Shown here: piece after piece, positions 43,743-53,135 of the stretch
Numbering within the stretch: the first letter of the stretch is position 1
How the letters are laid out: each line of letters opens with the position of its first letter
Source of the DNA: Bdellovibrionales bacterium GWA2_49_15
GTDB taxonomy: Bacteria > Bdellovibrionota > Bacteriovoracia > Bacteriovoracales > Bacteriovoracaceae
Reading direction: 5' to 3'
DNA length: 64,000 nt
NCBI GenBank assembly: GCA_001769855.1
Contig: MEPP01000011.1
Location: 124,001-188,000 of the forward strand
Position numbers and translations under genes: made by a program
Notes under the pieces: generated by a model
Seen by the model: only the letters and a program-made list of their open reading frames with translations
Databases searched by the model: none
What the model was told of the DNA's origin: nothing

Positions 43743-46220
43743 CTATTTGGCCTCATACTCCAGGAGTCGTTTAGACCCATTAACCTGCTGGTAGCGATTG
43801 GAAATCATGCCGAAAATATTGGCCCCCTGGCCTCCCACTGAAGCCGGGCCGCGGCCGAAATCCAAGGATGAGTTACCGCCCTCGTCTTTTTTACCAAAGA
43901 GTTTGGCGAAAGGATTTTCTTCTCCAGGTTTGCCCGATGATTTGCCGCCCCCGGCACCACCACCGTAGGCCAGCCTTGCTCCGCCGCCTTCATAACCGGT
44001 TGAGCCGTTTCTCACAGCTCCGCCGCCGGCACCACCACCACCAGCGCCATCACCGCCGCCGCCGCCGCCTGGGGCGGCCATAGAGCCAGGGGTACCACCA
44101 CCGCCACCGCCACCGCCAGCTCCACCATTTTTGAAGCGAGCGGCACCGACGGTGCCCTCCAGTCCACTGGCCTTATTGATGCCTCCCACGGAACCACCAA
44201 TACGTTGAACCACGCCGGAACGATTTGTGTCACCACTGTTTCCTGTGGCATTCGCGTTATTACTTTCCCCGCTTCCCAGACTTGAGGCATCTGAGGTGCC
44301 GTTGGCCATGCCGTCAATGTTGAAGCTATTACCGGCAAAACCGATATCGCGATTAAAGCCAAACTGGCTGCATTCCGGTAAGCTGGGATCGGCCTGACAT
44401 TTCTGCACCATCACATCCTGACTGCCAAAAGTGGGAAGCTCTGGCTTGAATTTGTTCATTCCATCAATGGCATCATCAATCTTGTCGGCCTGTCCGGTCA
44501 GAATGATTCCTTTGGCCTGGTTGGCAATTCCTTCGAGACCGGCAGCGATCATGGCGGCCTTGGCGGCATCTTTCGCCGGCCCATTCATGGCCAGGTTCAT
44601 GCCAGAATTGGCGGCCACATTGGCGCAGAGATCGACGGCATTTTCACCCGTGCCGGCATATTCGGCAGAATCATAGGCCGGAAAAATTTGGTTGACCCTG
44701 AGGTCATTCACACTTCCGGCGCCGTTACCCATTCCGGCCAGGGCCTCTTTTCCGAAATTGAAGAAGATAATGTGATACTGGAGTATGGCCAGGACCGCAT
44801 TGTAATTGTCCTTTTGCACCTTATCTGTGTTGGCCGTCGGAAGATAGGTATTACATGAATTGATGATGTCGGAAATGGTAGGGATACTGCTCATCTTGCT
44901 GGCCAGAGCTGCGGCCTTGGCGAGGTCCACTGTGCCTGCGATATGGGCCACCTCAGCTTGTTTCTTCACCATATCGCGCTGACCCTTGAGGGCCGCCGTG
45001 ACATCATCCTTTTGCTGAATCATGACATCTGTTTGTACCTCTGTCTGCTTATTCATAAAATCAATCTGCTGAATGGTGGTGATTCCCTTGTCCGCAATCT
45101 CGGCCACGTTATAAGCATCGACTGTCGCTGCGCAAGACCAGTAGTCTTGGGTTTCCGGTCCTTCAGATTTACATTTTATTTTTCCATCAAAGGAGGCCTT
45201 GTCTGCGGGCTTCTTGGTCTGATCGGAGTCACTCCAGTCGATAAAAGCTTTGACCAGATTTCTCCCCGCGGTACATCTTCGCGACTTGGAAAAGAGTTCT
45301 TTCAACTTTCTGCCATAATCTGTCAGGACATCGGCGTAACTAGACAGCTTGCCGGCGACGGCACCATCCTCCGTGTTGATATCAATGAGCACGTCGCTGG
45401 CGGTAATCTTGCCTTGGAATTCTCTTAAAATTGTCGTGTACTCACCTCTAAACTCGGTTTGTTGCTCATCACTCCCAGTAAAGGGAGTCTTATCTTTGAC
45501 TAGCTGGTTGAAGCCTTTCGTGCCGTTGTAGTCAATGCGTTGGCACATTTTAAAGAAATCACCACCGGGGTAAAGGCCTTCCTCTGAACGTTCTGAGGGG
45601 GTCACGTTAAACGTGTCAGGTAACGGGACGGGCTTGGTCTTCGTGCCCGTTTGCGGCTCGATGCCTAACTTGGTTAGGTTGATATCTGTTCCTTGGATGT
45701 ATCCCGAAACGATGCGGGCCCTTTGGATGAAACGCAGAAAACACAGGCGTCCCAGAGTCAGTTTTTTGCCTTTTCCCACACGCTGAATTCTGGCCTTGTC
45801 CAAGGCACTACCGAGATAGACCTCGTTACCGTTTTGTCGAATCGCCTCAATTGAGGTCATATACTTATCGAGCGCACATTGGTCAGGTCGGGCCGAAGCT
45901 GGCACAATACAATCCTTGTGACCCTTAAAAGGGCCGGCCGTACCTCCCAGACATTGCTGACCTGAGGCACCCGTGTCGGTGCCAGTGGGAACCGTATCGG
46001 TCATAAGGTCTTCGCTGCTATCTGCGCCACCTGCACCTGCGGCAGCTGCGGCGGCGGCATCTCCTGTTGGAGGCGCTCCCATTGAAGTCCATGCTGCTGC
46101 ACCGTCGCTTGTAAGGTTTGAGGCCGGCAGCGCCTCTTCATCGGCATAGACCGCCGTGACCAGCTGATATCCGCTGAAAAGAGTGAAGGCAGCCAGGAGA
46201 CAGATAAATTTTAGGGCCAT
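43743..46220 (-). CDS. Large secreted protein with Gly-rich region and C-terminal SNRY motif, 825 aa
   Basis: The start at 46220 has TGAGG before it and gives a signal peptide (MALKFICLLAAFTLFSGYQ). About 620 residues of mixed helical sequence with scattered Cys are followed by a low-complexity region of Gly, Ala, Asn and Ser (roughly 630-760), including long Gly runs. The C-terminal part ends NIFGMISNRYQ plus 14 residues. The same kind of ending (SIWQVISTRYT) occurs in the large exported protein at 47554, so it may be a sorting or anchoring motif. No enzymatic signature is seen. Confidence 0.72.
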   Translation of the reverse strand: MALKFICLLAAFTLFSGYQLVTAVYADEEALPASNLTSDGAAAWTSMGAPPTGDAAAAAAAGAGGADSSEDLMTDTVPTGTDTGASGQQCLGGTAGPFKGHKDCIVPASARPDQCALDKYMTSIEAIRQNGNEVYLGSALDKARIQRVGKGKKLTLGRLCFLRFIQRARIVSGYIQGTDINLTKLGIEPQTGTKTKPVPLPDTFNVTPSERSEEGLYPGGDFFKMCQRIDYNGTKGFNQLVKDKTPFTGSDEQQTEFRGEYTTILREFQGKITASDVLIDINTEDGAVAGKLSSYADVLTDYGRKLKELFSKSRRCTAGRNLVKAFIDWSDSDQTKKPADKASFDGKIKCKSEGPETQDYWSCAATVDAYNVAEIADKGITTIQQIDFMNKQTEVQTDVMIQQKDDVTAALKGQRDMVKKQAEVAHIAGTVDLAKAAALASKMSSIPTISDIINSCNTYLPTANTDKVQKDNYNAVLAILQYHIIFFNFGKEALAGMGNGAGSVNDLRVNQIFPAYDSAEYAGTGENAVDLCANVAANSGMNLAMNGPAKDAAKAAMIAAGLEGIANQAKGIILTGQADKIDDAIDGMNKFKPELPTFGSQDVMVQKCQADPSLPECSQFGFNRDIGFAGNSFNIDGMANGTSDASSLGSGESNNANATGNSGDTNRSGVVQRIGGSVGGINKASGLEGTVGAARFKNGGAGGGGGGGGTPGSMAAPGGGGGGDGAGGGGAGGGAVRNGSTGYEGGGARLAYGGGAGGGKSSGKPGEENPFAKLFGKKDEGGNSSLDFGRGPASVGGQGANIFGMISNRYQQVNGSKRLLEYEAK

Positions 46221-46254
46221 ACTAAACCTCATGAAGAGTTAAGCATTTCAGTCC

Positions 46255-46260
46255 ATTATA
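46255..46260 (-). promoter_or_regulatory. -10 box TATAAT upstream of the 825-aa secreted protein
   Basis: A perfect TATAAT on the minus strand, 35 bases before the start codon. The -35 element is poor. The rest of the 46221-46448 gap holds a GCCTG/CAGGC hairpin (46380-46395) before the thioesterase gene. Confidence 0.5.
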
Positions 46261-46448
46261 AGTTATTATCGGTTAAAACCTGAGGGGAGTTTAGGCCACA
46301 AACTATCCTAGGCCCCTCTGTGGTTGAGAGGGTGAGAAATAGCTAGTTTTTTTAGGTCATTAGGTTTATTTCAAGAGGCTGCCTGGGAAGCAGGCAATTA
46401 AAATTATTTATGGCCATATTTTGTGGCATATTTTAGGGCTGGAGTCGT

Positions 46449-46865
46449 ATGCCGACGCTTTTTACCTATGAGATAACCATTCTCGAACACCATCTCGATA
46501 CTTTTGGTCACGTCAACAATGCCACTTATCTGGAGCTCTACGAGGAGGCACGCTGGGATTTTGTCACCAAGAATGGCTTTGGTTATGAGCGCGTGCGAGC
46601 GGAGAAAGTCGGCCCGGTCATTGTGGAGGCGCATATCACCTTTCGCCGTGAGCTCAAAAATCGCGAAAAGATCACGATCAAATCCGAATCCACCGGCATG
46701 AAAAATACCTTTCTCATGGGCATGAAACAGTGGATTGAAAAATCGGACGGGGAGGTGGCCTCCCGTCTGGAACTTGTGGTGGGACTCTTCGACATGGAAA
46801 AACGCACGCTGATAAAACCCACGGACGCCTGGTTCAGTGCCATCGGAGACCTTCCGCCTGTTTAG
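46449..46865 (+). CDS. Acyl-CoA thioesterase, YbgC/FadM hotdog type, 138 aa
   Basis: DTFGHVNNATYLELYEEARWDF carries the catalytic Asp and the G-H-V-N-N helix start of the 4-hydroxybenzoyl-CoA thioesterase-like hotdog family; the key part is HLDTFGHVNNATYLEL. The size is normal. It hydrolyses acyl-CoA thioesters of unknown chain. It is convergent with the peptidase gene, overlapping by four bases at the stop codons. Confidence 0.88.
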   Translation: MPTLFTYEITILEHHLDTFGHVNNATYLELYEEARWDFVTKNGFGYERVRAEKVGPVIVEAHITFRRELKNREKITIKSESTGMKNTFLMGMKQWIEKSDGEVASRLELVVGLFDMEKRTLIKPTDAWFSAIGDLPPV

Positions 46866-47557
46866 CCGGGCGGTGTGATATTTAAAAAAAAGCGGTGATA
46901 GAGTTCATGGGCGGAGAGTTTTACCGCCTGTTTCAAACGTAAATCCGATTCTTCGATATTGCGCCAGAAGATTTCAAAAGTATAGGCCTCGAGTAAGGCG
47001 TTGGCGGTGGGGGCGAAGCTCAGGTGCCAGCGTTCCGGGGCAATGCCTTTCTTGTCGTGGCGGTAGGGCCAGAAAAAAGTCGGCGTCCCATTCTGACCCA
47101 AAAATTGTTCCAGCCAATCATAAAAAGGCGCGAACAGGCCGCCATCCTCGACTTCTTCCGGAATCAGCTGGATCTTATAATCGGGAGAGGGGAGGGCCCT
47201 TCGGTCGACGATGTCCAAGTCTGTGCCCCAATGGTGCCGGCTGGCCCCCGGGAGTGCCGACCAGCGCATGATACTGAGGCATAAATCTTCTTCGCTCAAA
47301 CTGCTGATGTCCAAGGGAAGGCCTTCATCATCCAAGACTGGGCGCTCGCCTTTCGCCTTGGCATTCCAGATTTCCAATTGCTTTTGATAGGAGCGAAAGG
47401 CCGAAACAATCATGGGATCAAACCCTGCGGCCTGGGCCTCTTTTTGCAAGTTGGTCAGGGCCGGTAAAACATCACGATGCACCAGAGTGTTAAAACCCGG
47501 ATGATGGGCGAGATGGGTTTCGGTACGCCCCGTGAGTATGTCAAAAGAGATGGTCAC
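46862..47557 (-). CDS. M15B peptidase, LdcB/VanY-type carboxypeptidase, 231 aa
   Basis: MIVSAFRSYQKQ, the zinc motif SRHHWGTDLDIVD and the catalytic ERWHLSF match the VanY/LdcB family, which removes the C-terminal D-Ala or D-amino acid from peptidoglycan stem peptides. No signal peptide is visible, so it may work in recycling or leave by another route. Its start overlaps the 805-residue membrane protein by four bases, placing the two in one operon. Confidence 0.87.
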   Translation of the reverse strand: MTISFDILTGRTETHLAHHPGFNTLVHRDVLPALTNLQKEAQAAGFDPMIVSAFRSYQKQLEIWNAKAKGERPVLDDEGLPLDISSLSEEDLCLSIMRWSALPGASRHHWGTDLDIVDRRALPSPDYKIQLIPEEVEDGGLFAPFYDWLEQFLGQNGTPTFFWPYRHDKKGIAPERWHLSFAPTANALLEAYTFEIFWRNIEESDLRLKQAVKLSAHELYHRFFLNITPPG

Positions 47558-49971
47558 GGGGCCTTGGCCGGTTCAGTTGGTGCAGAATTATCATTGGCGG
47601 CTTCGATGGCCTTCATTTCCGCATCGGTGGCAAACAAGCGGGGCAGGGCACTCTTGGTGTATCGAGTTGAGATAACCTGCCAGATACTTGCATCACCATT
47701 TTTAACAATGTCATTGTCTTTAAAGTTAAATTTCTTATCCATGAAACCGTCCATGATACGGGCCTCACCCGAGGCATTGGCACCGGCATTGTCCATCTCG
47801 AAGTTGAATCCCTTTTTATCCTCGGCCGCCTTCTTGCCTCCGCCGCCGCCGACGTACTCATATTTTTTATCCATACCGGTTTTCGCTATGGCATCCTTGA
47901 GCGCCTCGCCCACCGGGCGCTCCTGATTGCTCAGATTATCGGGAGAGAGCTTTGATTGGGCGGTCCCGTTGAGAATTTCTTTCGGGGCATTGTTCCTGAT
48001 GAAATTGGCCACCCCTTTGGGAGAGAGATCAATCAAAGGTAATTTATTTTTGGCCCTATCATCATTGAGTTTTTTGAGCATCTGGTTTCCGAAATTTTTG
48101 GTGCGAGCCGCTCTTTGATTGAGCTCGTTTTGATTGACTGAGCCCTTATTAAAATTGCCATTGGCCAAGCTATTGAGGTCGTTAATGGTGCTCCCAAGTC
48201 CGAGGCCGGCACCCATGCTGCCCAAACTGTTGGTGCCCATGGGAACACTGTAGCAGGCATTTTTTCCGGATTTGGAGTCGATGAATTTTTTACATTTGCA
48301 TTCGGCATCGAACTGGCGGTTGACAGTCAGGCAGCCGATGGGATTTTCATTTCCCGTCCCGATGGCGACACTCTTGATATCTTTAAAGAGATTATTATCG
48401 TTTTTCTGCCAGAGGTTTTTACAGGTTGCCGAGTTGGTCCGATTGGGATTTTTCTTGCCATCGTCGGTGTAGCAATAGCAGTTTGGCTCGGCCAGATTTT
48501 CCCGTCCGTTGGGACAGTAGGCGGCGACGGAGCTAACAAATTGGTCCTTAATTTTCTGGGCCGTCTCGGCATTTTTTTTGGCATTCTCCTCTTCCGCTGC
48601 GGCAATGGCGGCCAGGGCAATGTTGAGGGCCATGGAAACACCGGACATGATGGCCACTCCCGGGCTCGAGCTCATCCAGGTTCTGAAGGTATCGGAGAAA
48701 CCCATCACCGCGGCTGCTCCCACGCCGGTGATGAGAGAGATAAACATCGACTTGTCTTCAACGCTGGAATCACCTTTGGTTTGGAGGACGAAGCCGTCGC
48801 GATTGGCTTCTCCATTAAGAACACTAGAGTCCGCCATGGCCTCTGCCATGAGGGTTGATTTAATCAGACTAAAAATCTTTACCGCCTGGTCTTCGGAAAC
48901 TTGCATGGATTGGAAATCTTCCTCGAGGGTCCCGAGCTTTTGGTAGGCCTCCAGTGACAAGGAGCGATTGTGTCCCGATAGGAGAAGTTGTAGCTCGGCC
49001 ACCGCAGCCATCTGATCCCGCAGGTTCGTGGGCCCGTTGTCGGCACCCATTGTTTTGACGAAGAGATAAGTTTCGAGCGGATCTAAGGTGACCTTTTTTT
49101 GGGCATCAAAGTTGAACCAGGTGATGATCTCTGGGGAGACCATGTTGAGGGTACACTTGATCATGGTGGGAACCGCGGCCTCGGCAATCGCCATGACCAT
49201 AGCTGCCCCAAAGCCGACGGCGGCGATGATATAAGTAATTTTTTTGGTGGCGGCAACATCCGCGATAATCTCCTGCTCTTTTTTCAAATAGTCGAAGGCC
49301 AGAACCTGGGCGTCGTAGGGACTTTTTGATTGAAGGGCCGCTGCTGTTGAGGCCTCGAGGCCACCAGTGCCGGGAGTGGCACCACTTGAAGAGCCAGAGC
49401 CGGAACCGCCGCTGACGGCAGCGTTGACATAGTCGGCATACTGCTTTCTGAGGTCATGGAGTTTCTTTTCCAAGAAAAAATAGGAATAGACTTCGGCGGC
49501 AAAGGCCACAATCGCCGTGGCGGAAAAAATCATGCGTGAGGTGCAACCGGGACGAGTGTCCTTGGAGCCTAGAAAGTTAAAGAGTGCCATGGCGGTGGCG
49601 ATGCCGGTAATCCCGCCTTGAATATCCCCCAGGGCCTCGGCCCAGCCCCCGGCACCGGTATCTGTGAGACCGGCACTATTACTGGCATTATCCTGGAGGC
49701 ATTTCTGCCTCGCCGCACCCTCTGGCATGTCTTTACAAACCAGGAAAGCATCCCGCATTCCTTCTTTTTGGACGGTGTTTACGCATCGGCATTGCTGATC
49801 GCTAAAAGTGTATCCCTTGTCTGCCATGGCGGCGCATTCGCTGCGGGCCTTATCCACATCAGCACCCGAGCACGCGGCCTTGGCGCTTTCCACCGGCCAA
49901 AAGGTGAGCTGTAACATGGCCACCAAGAGGCAGGATTTTTTAAGTATGGATTTTGTCTTTACACATTTCAT
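47554..49971 (-). CDS. Large exported, multi-membrane-segment protein with C-terminal STRY motif, 805 aa
   Basis: The start at 49971 (AGGGAT before it) gives a signal peptide (CLLVAMLQLTFWPVESAKA). A Cys-rich part follows, with C-x5-C patterns such as CKDMPEGAARQKC. Hydrophobic helices lie near residues 140, 160, 265 and 430-480. A second Cys-rich block (YCPNGRENLAEPNCYCY) and a polar Asn/Lys-rich tail with a GGGGGKK run come next. Near the end stands SIWQVISTRYTKS, like the NIFGMISNRYQ of the 825-residue protein at 43743. The role is unknown; the operon with a peptidoglycan peptidase suggests an envelope function. Confidence 0.72.
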   Translation of the reverse strand: MKCVKTKSILKKSCLLVAMLQLTFWPVESAKAACSGADVDKARSECAAMADKGYTFSDQQCRCVNTVQKEGMRDAFLVCKDMPEGAARQKCLQDNASNSAGLTDTGAGGWAEALGDIQGGITGIATAMALFNFLGSKDTRPGCTSRMIFSATAIVAFAAEVYSYFFLEKKLHDLRKQYADYVNAAVSGGSGSGSSSGATPGTGGLEASTAAALQSKSPYDAQVLAFDYLKKEQEIIADVAATKKITYIIAAVGFGAAMVMAIAEAAVPTMIKCTLNMVSPEIITWFNFDAQKKVTLDPLETYLFVKTMGADNGPTNLRDQMAAVAELQLLLSGHNRSLSLEAYQKLGTLEEDFQSMQVSEDQAVKIFSLIKSTLMAEAMADSSVLNGEANRDGFVLQTKGDSSVEDKSMFISLITGVGAAAVMGFSDTFRTWMSSSPGVAIMSGVSMALNIALAAIAAAEEENAKKNAETAQKIKDQFVSSVAAYCPNGRENLAEPNCYCYTDDGKKNPNRTNSATCKNLWQKNDNNLFKDIKSVAIGTGNENPIGCLTVNRQFDAECKCKKFIDSKSGKNACYSVPMGTNSLGSMGAGLGLGSTINDLNSLANGNFNKGSVNQNELNQRAARTKNFGNQMLKKLNDDRAKNKLPLIDLSPKGVANFIRNNAPKEILNGTAQSKLSPDNLSNQERPVGEALKDAIAKTGMDKKYEYVGGGGGKKAAEDKKGFNFEMDNAGANASGEARIMDGFMDKKFNFKDNDIVKNGDASIWQVISTRYTKSALPRLFATDAEMKAIEAANDNSAPTEPAKAP

Positions 49972-50185
49972 CGGGCAATCCCTGGTAACATTCTGATTTT
50001 TAATAATATTTTGCCAGAGAGGGCCGGCCTTTGCACTTGGCAATTCTTGCTATTAGGAGCTAGTATCCGCTCAATCGTGCGAAATCTGACTGATTTGCTT
50101 AAGAAGGCGAAGCGGAAAATGTCCCGGCCTCGGGGTATTTTCGCAATTTCCGGTGCCTCAAAGTTTGGGCGCTAAAGGTGTGGGT

Positions 50186-50836
50186 ATGTGGAAATTTGTG
50201 CAGCTTATAGTCCTGGTGTGTTGGGCCGGAGAACTTTGTGCCAAAGCATCTGAGGAAATCCTGGAGGTTAGGACCGGAGACGTCATTCTCGTTTCACTCA
50301 ACTGTTCTGTTTGTCCCTTGATTGAAAATGAAACAGATTCCCCATACTCCCATTCAGGGGTTGTCGTTCAAAAAGAGTCAGGTGTGATCGTGGTCGCCCA
50401 GGCCTTGGGTCGAGGAGTCCATCATGTTCTTTTGGACCAATTTTTAAGTGCCGTTCGCCCTGAAGGCGTCGCCCATATTTTTCGCGCCCGCGAACTCGAC
50501 GAGCTTTATCGCACAAATCCCGAGGGCTTTAAAAATTTTGAGCAGGACCTTTGGAAAAACTATCAGGAGCAATTTTTAGGTCTGCCCTTTGATCCCTATT
50601 TTCTGTGGGAAAACAGCGATGCAACGGGAAGAGAAAGGTTGTACTGTTCGGAGTTCGTGGCCAAGTTGTTAAATCACTCTCTACGCCGCAATATGCGACC
50701 AGTGCCCATGGATTTTTCCCGCAATGCCGCCGCCTGGGCGCGACTTTTTCATGGTGCCGTTCCCCAAGGAAAACCTGGGCTGGCACCTGCTGATTTTTCT
50801 AAAAATCGTCTCTTTTCTTTCGTCAATGCGTTCTAG
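50186..50836 (+). CDS. YiiX-like permuted NlpC/P60 peptidase, 216 aa
   Basis: A signal peptide (MWKFVQLIVLVCWAGELCA) is followed by TGDVILVSLNC, the His-bearing SPYSHSGVVV and the catalytic Cys in RLYCSEFVAKLL. This is the permuted papain-like order of the YiiX/YebB family, thought to cut amide or ester bonds in cell-wall peptides or lipids. The ATG at 50186 has AAAGG before it. It is exported to the periplasm or outside. Confidence 0.85.
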   Translation: MWKFVQLIVLVCWAGELCAKASEEILEVRTGDVILVSLNCSVCPLIENETDSPYSHSGVVVQKESGVIVVAQALGRGVHHVLLDQFLSAVRPEGVAHIFRARELDELYRTNPEGFKNFEQDLWKNYQEQFLGLPFDPYFLWENSDATGRERLYCSEFVAKLLNHSLRRNMRPVPMDFSRNAAAWARLFHGAVPQGKPGLAPADFSKNRLFSFVNAF

Positions 50837-51022
50837 CTAGGCCATCAGAAAGGGCAACGCCAAGAGTACAAAAAGGTGTGACCACCAAGGAAACCGCTTA
50901 AGGCCGGTGAGATCAATTTGTAATTCCTGATAATGATGCTCGAACTTAAGGATCGAAGTTGGCAGGCCGAGCTTAGTGTCAATAATGTCCTCTGGGGCCA
51001 AGATGCCACCATGGTGAATCAC
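50837..51022 (-). CDS. Possible small tail-anchored protein, 61 aa
   Basis: An open frame with a GTG start ends in a hydrophobic helix (WWSHLFVLLALPFLMA). It has no good ribosome site at the GTG. A perfect AGGAGG lies further up, in front of an in-frame CTG that would add 14 residues. The stop codon abuts that of the YiiX gene. Real or not is undecided; otherwise the 50837-51251 gap contains only the palindrome at 51014. Confidence 0.3.
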   Translation of the reverse strand: MIHHGGILAPEDIIDTKLGLPTSILKFEHHYQELQIDLTGLKRFPWWSHLFVLLALPFLMA

Positions 51023-51033
51023 TTTTGATTCAC
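51014..51033. repeat. Perfect palindrome GTGAATCA-CTTT-TGATTCAC
   Basis: Eight-base arms with a four-base centre, about 220 bases upstream of flagellin and without a T-run. It looks more like a regulator binding site than a terminator. Confidence 0.5.
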
Positions 51034-51251
51034 AATTGGTATCGTTTTGTTCCCAAATCAGGTCATTTCCTCCTGTTTCCTTTCCTCATAATTTTAGGAA
51101 GCAAGATTGAGGCCATTTCGCTATGCGGCATTAATTCGGTCGGATATTCTCCAACGGGGACTTATCTTGAGTTTTTGGCACTATTTGCCGACCAGACCTT
51201 AAGTCCTGGACCAAATGGATGGTCTAGGAGTTGAGTTTTTCAAGGAAGATA

Positions 51252-52082
51252 ATGGGACTGAGGGTTAATACTAACACTCTTTCAATGACCGGGCAGCGTG
51301 TGCTTGGTAATTCAAGACAGGAAAAAGAACGCGCTCTAAGTCGTCTCAGTTCCGGAGACAGAATTTACGAGGCCGCCCAGGACCCTTCCGGTCTGGCGAT
51401 TTCGGAAAAGATGAAATCCCAAATCCGTTCCATGAGTCAGGCAGAACGGAACTCCCAAGAGGCCATCACCATGTTTCAGGTCGGTGAGGGCGCCTTGAAT
51501 ACCATTCATGAGATCTCCTCTCGTCTGCGTGAGCTGGCGCTCCAGTCGGCCACGGATACCACCGGTGACGGTGAGCGCTTGATGGTGGAGCGGGAATTTC
51601 AATCCTTGAAACAGGAGATCGCTCGCATCAGCGCGTCCACTGATTTCAATGGGCGCAAGTTGCTTGACGGCAATGGCCAGTTTTACGAGATGCAGGTGGG
51701 CATCAATAACAACAATCATGAGAAAATTAATTACAACATGGCCCACATCCTAAAAAGGGCGGATGTCTTCGGAAGCGCCAGCACTTCGGTGGCCACAAAA
51801 GATGGGGCGCAGAATGCCATTGGGGTTGTGGCGAATATGATTGATGAGATCTCGCGCAGTCGCTCCGAAATTGGCGGCATCACCAACCGCATGCAAAGTG
51901 CCATTCAAAATGTCATGGTCTCACGGGAGAATTTATCCGCTGCTAACTCTAAAATTCGCGATGCCGACTACGCTCAGGAAACGGCGGCCAGTGTGCGCGC
52001 CGGTCTTTTGATGGATTCGGGAGTTTCCAGTCTTGCCGCGATTAATGCCTCCCCAAGTACTGTTCTGCGCTTAATCGAGTAG
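51252..52082 (+). CDS. fliC: Flagellin, short form, 276 aa
   Basis: Flagellin polymerises into the flagellar filament. The N-terminal D0/D1 coil (MGLRVNTNTLSMTGQRVL, then LSRLSSGDRIYEAAQDPSGL) and the C-terminal coil (NLSAANSKIRDADYAQETA, ending STVLRLIE) are clear, with only a short linker, so the variable outer domains are absent. I chose the ATG at 51252 after AAGGAAG; an upstream in-frame start adds seven residues foreign to the family. I found no convincing sigma-28 promoter. Confidence 0.95.
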   Translation: MGLRVNTNTLSMTGQRVLGNSRQEKERALSRLSSGDRIYEAAQDPSGLAISEKMKSQIRSMSQAERNSQEAITMFQVGEGALNTIHEISSRLRELALQSATDTTGDGERLMVEREFQSLKQEIARISASTDFNGRKLLDGNGQFYEMQVGINNNNHEKINYNMAHILKRADVFGSASTSVATKDGAQNAIGVVANMIDEISRSRSEIGGITNRMQSAIQNVMVSRENLSAANSKIRDADYAQETAASVRAGLLMDSGVSSLAAINASPSTVLRLIE

Positions 52083-52182
52083 CTCCCTGCGGCCCATGTA
52101 ATATTTTCCAAGGTCAGGAGGATCACTGACAGAGTCTTGCATGATTGCTAAGACGGGCCAAAGTTTTTTTGGGGGGAGTTTT

Positions 52183-52686
52183 ATGAAATACAATTTACTG
52201 ACGATTGCAGTGCTTGCTTGTGCCTTGAATGCCAATGCGGTGGAGAGACCTAACTCACTCTGGGGCCAGTGCCTTCCCAGCGCCCACGTGGATCAGAAAT
52301 TTACTTTGCAGGGAATTGAAATAGATCTCACCGGGACGGCGGTGAAGTTGGATGTGATAGGGACTGATCTGGTCTTAAAGCAAGGCCAACTCGAAATTGT
52401 CCTGGGCCATGCTCAGGAGTTTGATTTGAAGGCCTGCAAGAACCGCGGTCTCACCGGATTTTCCGAGCGCTTTCAAGTGGCAGGAGATGTGTCCTTGAGC
52501 CGCAAAGAAACTGTGGGGATGTGTCGTCCGGCCCTCTTTGGACTTCCTTATACCGGCTACGGGCTTGACTGGTCTCGAGAAGTTGTCGCCCAATATACCG
52601 TGAAGGCAACAGAGGGGACGATCACTCTCCAGGGCAAAGGCACGGAGTGGTTCACGACTCTGAGTGATTGCCTGGCCCGCAAGTAA
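52183..52686 (+). CDS. Secreted small protein of unknown function, 167 aa
   Basis: GGGGGGAG precedes the ATG at 52183, and a signal peptide (MKYNLLTIAVLACALNANA) follows. The mature part is beta-rich with four Cys (GQCLPS, KACKNR, GMCRPA, SDCLAR), suggesting two disulfides in the periplasm. No family is recognised. It follows flagellin after 100 bases. Confidence 0.7.
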   Translation: MKYNLLTIAVLACALNANAVERPNSLWGQCLPSAHVDQKFTLQGIEIDLTGTAVKLDVIGTDLVLKQGQLEIVLGHAQEFDLKACKNRGLTGFSERFQVAGDVSLSRKETVGMCRPALFGLPYTGYGLDWSREVVAQYTVKATEGTITLQGKGTEWFTTLSDCLARK

Positions 52687-52858
52687 GCTGGCGGCACCCA
52701 AAAAGTTGGCACTTTTCCCTCTCAGAGGAAAACATTCTACAGTGATTTCGGATTGAAATGAGGTGCAACTATCTGAAAAGTGAAGTGTCCTGGGGGCGCC
52801 CTGAAAAGATTCAAAATTTTTTTTATTTCCGTTTTAAACTGGGTTCACTAGGACGTGA

Positions 52859-53008
52859 ATGAATTCTGATAAAAAAATTAACGGTCTGAAGAATACTTCT
52901 CTTCTTATTGTTCTTGGACTCCTGGCCTTCTCGTTTTTCATGGCCTCGGATAGTTTTTCACAAGAGGCCGCGACTGTCTCGAAAGCGGCTGTAATAATTT
53001 CAGACTAG
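52859..53008 (+). CDS. Small membrane or secreted protein, 49 aa
   Basis: TAGGACGTGA precedes the ATG. A short charged start (MNSDKKINGLKN) leads to a hydrophobic stretch (TSLLIVLGLLAFSFFMA) and a polar tail with alternating valines. This could be a signal-anchor peptide. It explains part of the 52687-53135 gap; the rest shows nothing I can name. Confidence 0.5.
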   Translation: MNSDKKINGLKNTSLLIVLGLLAFSFFMASDSFSQEAATVSKAAVIISD

Positions 53009-53135
53009 ACTTTCTTTTAAAAACCATTGATTAACTCTCCTTCGGAAGATGCGATGCAATGCGTCGTGCTGACGGTGACGTTTCGCGCTACACCCTCGCC
53101 ACTGTTGTGCAAAGTCTCTCAATCGGAGGAAGTTT

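Noticed and set aside
50070..50090. TGGCAATTCTTGCT upstream of the YiiX gene
   Set aside because: It looks like sigma-54 halves, but GG and GC are eight bases apart instead of ten.
51170..51200. TGGCACTATTTGCC and GCCGA upstream of flagellin
   Set aside because: The sigma-54 spacing is two bases short, and no -35 TAAA stands at the right distance for sigma-28.
51025..51234. A 69-codon plus-strand frame before flagellin
   Set aside because: It starts at TTG inside the palindrome, has no ribosome site, and its product resembles nothing coherent.
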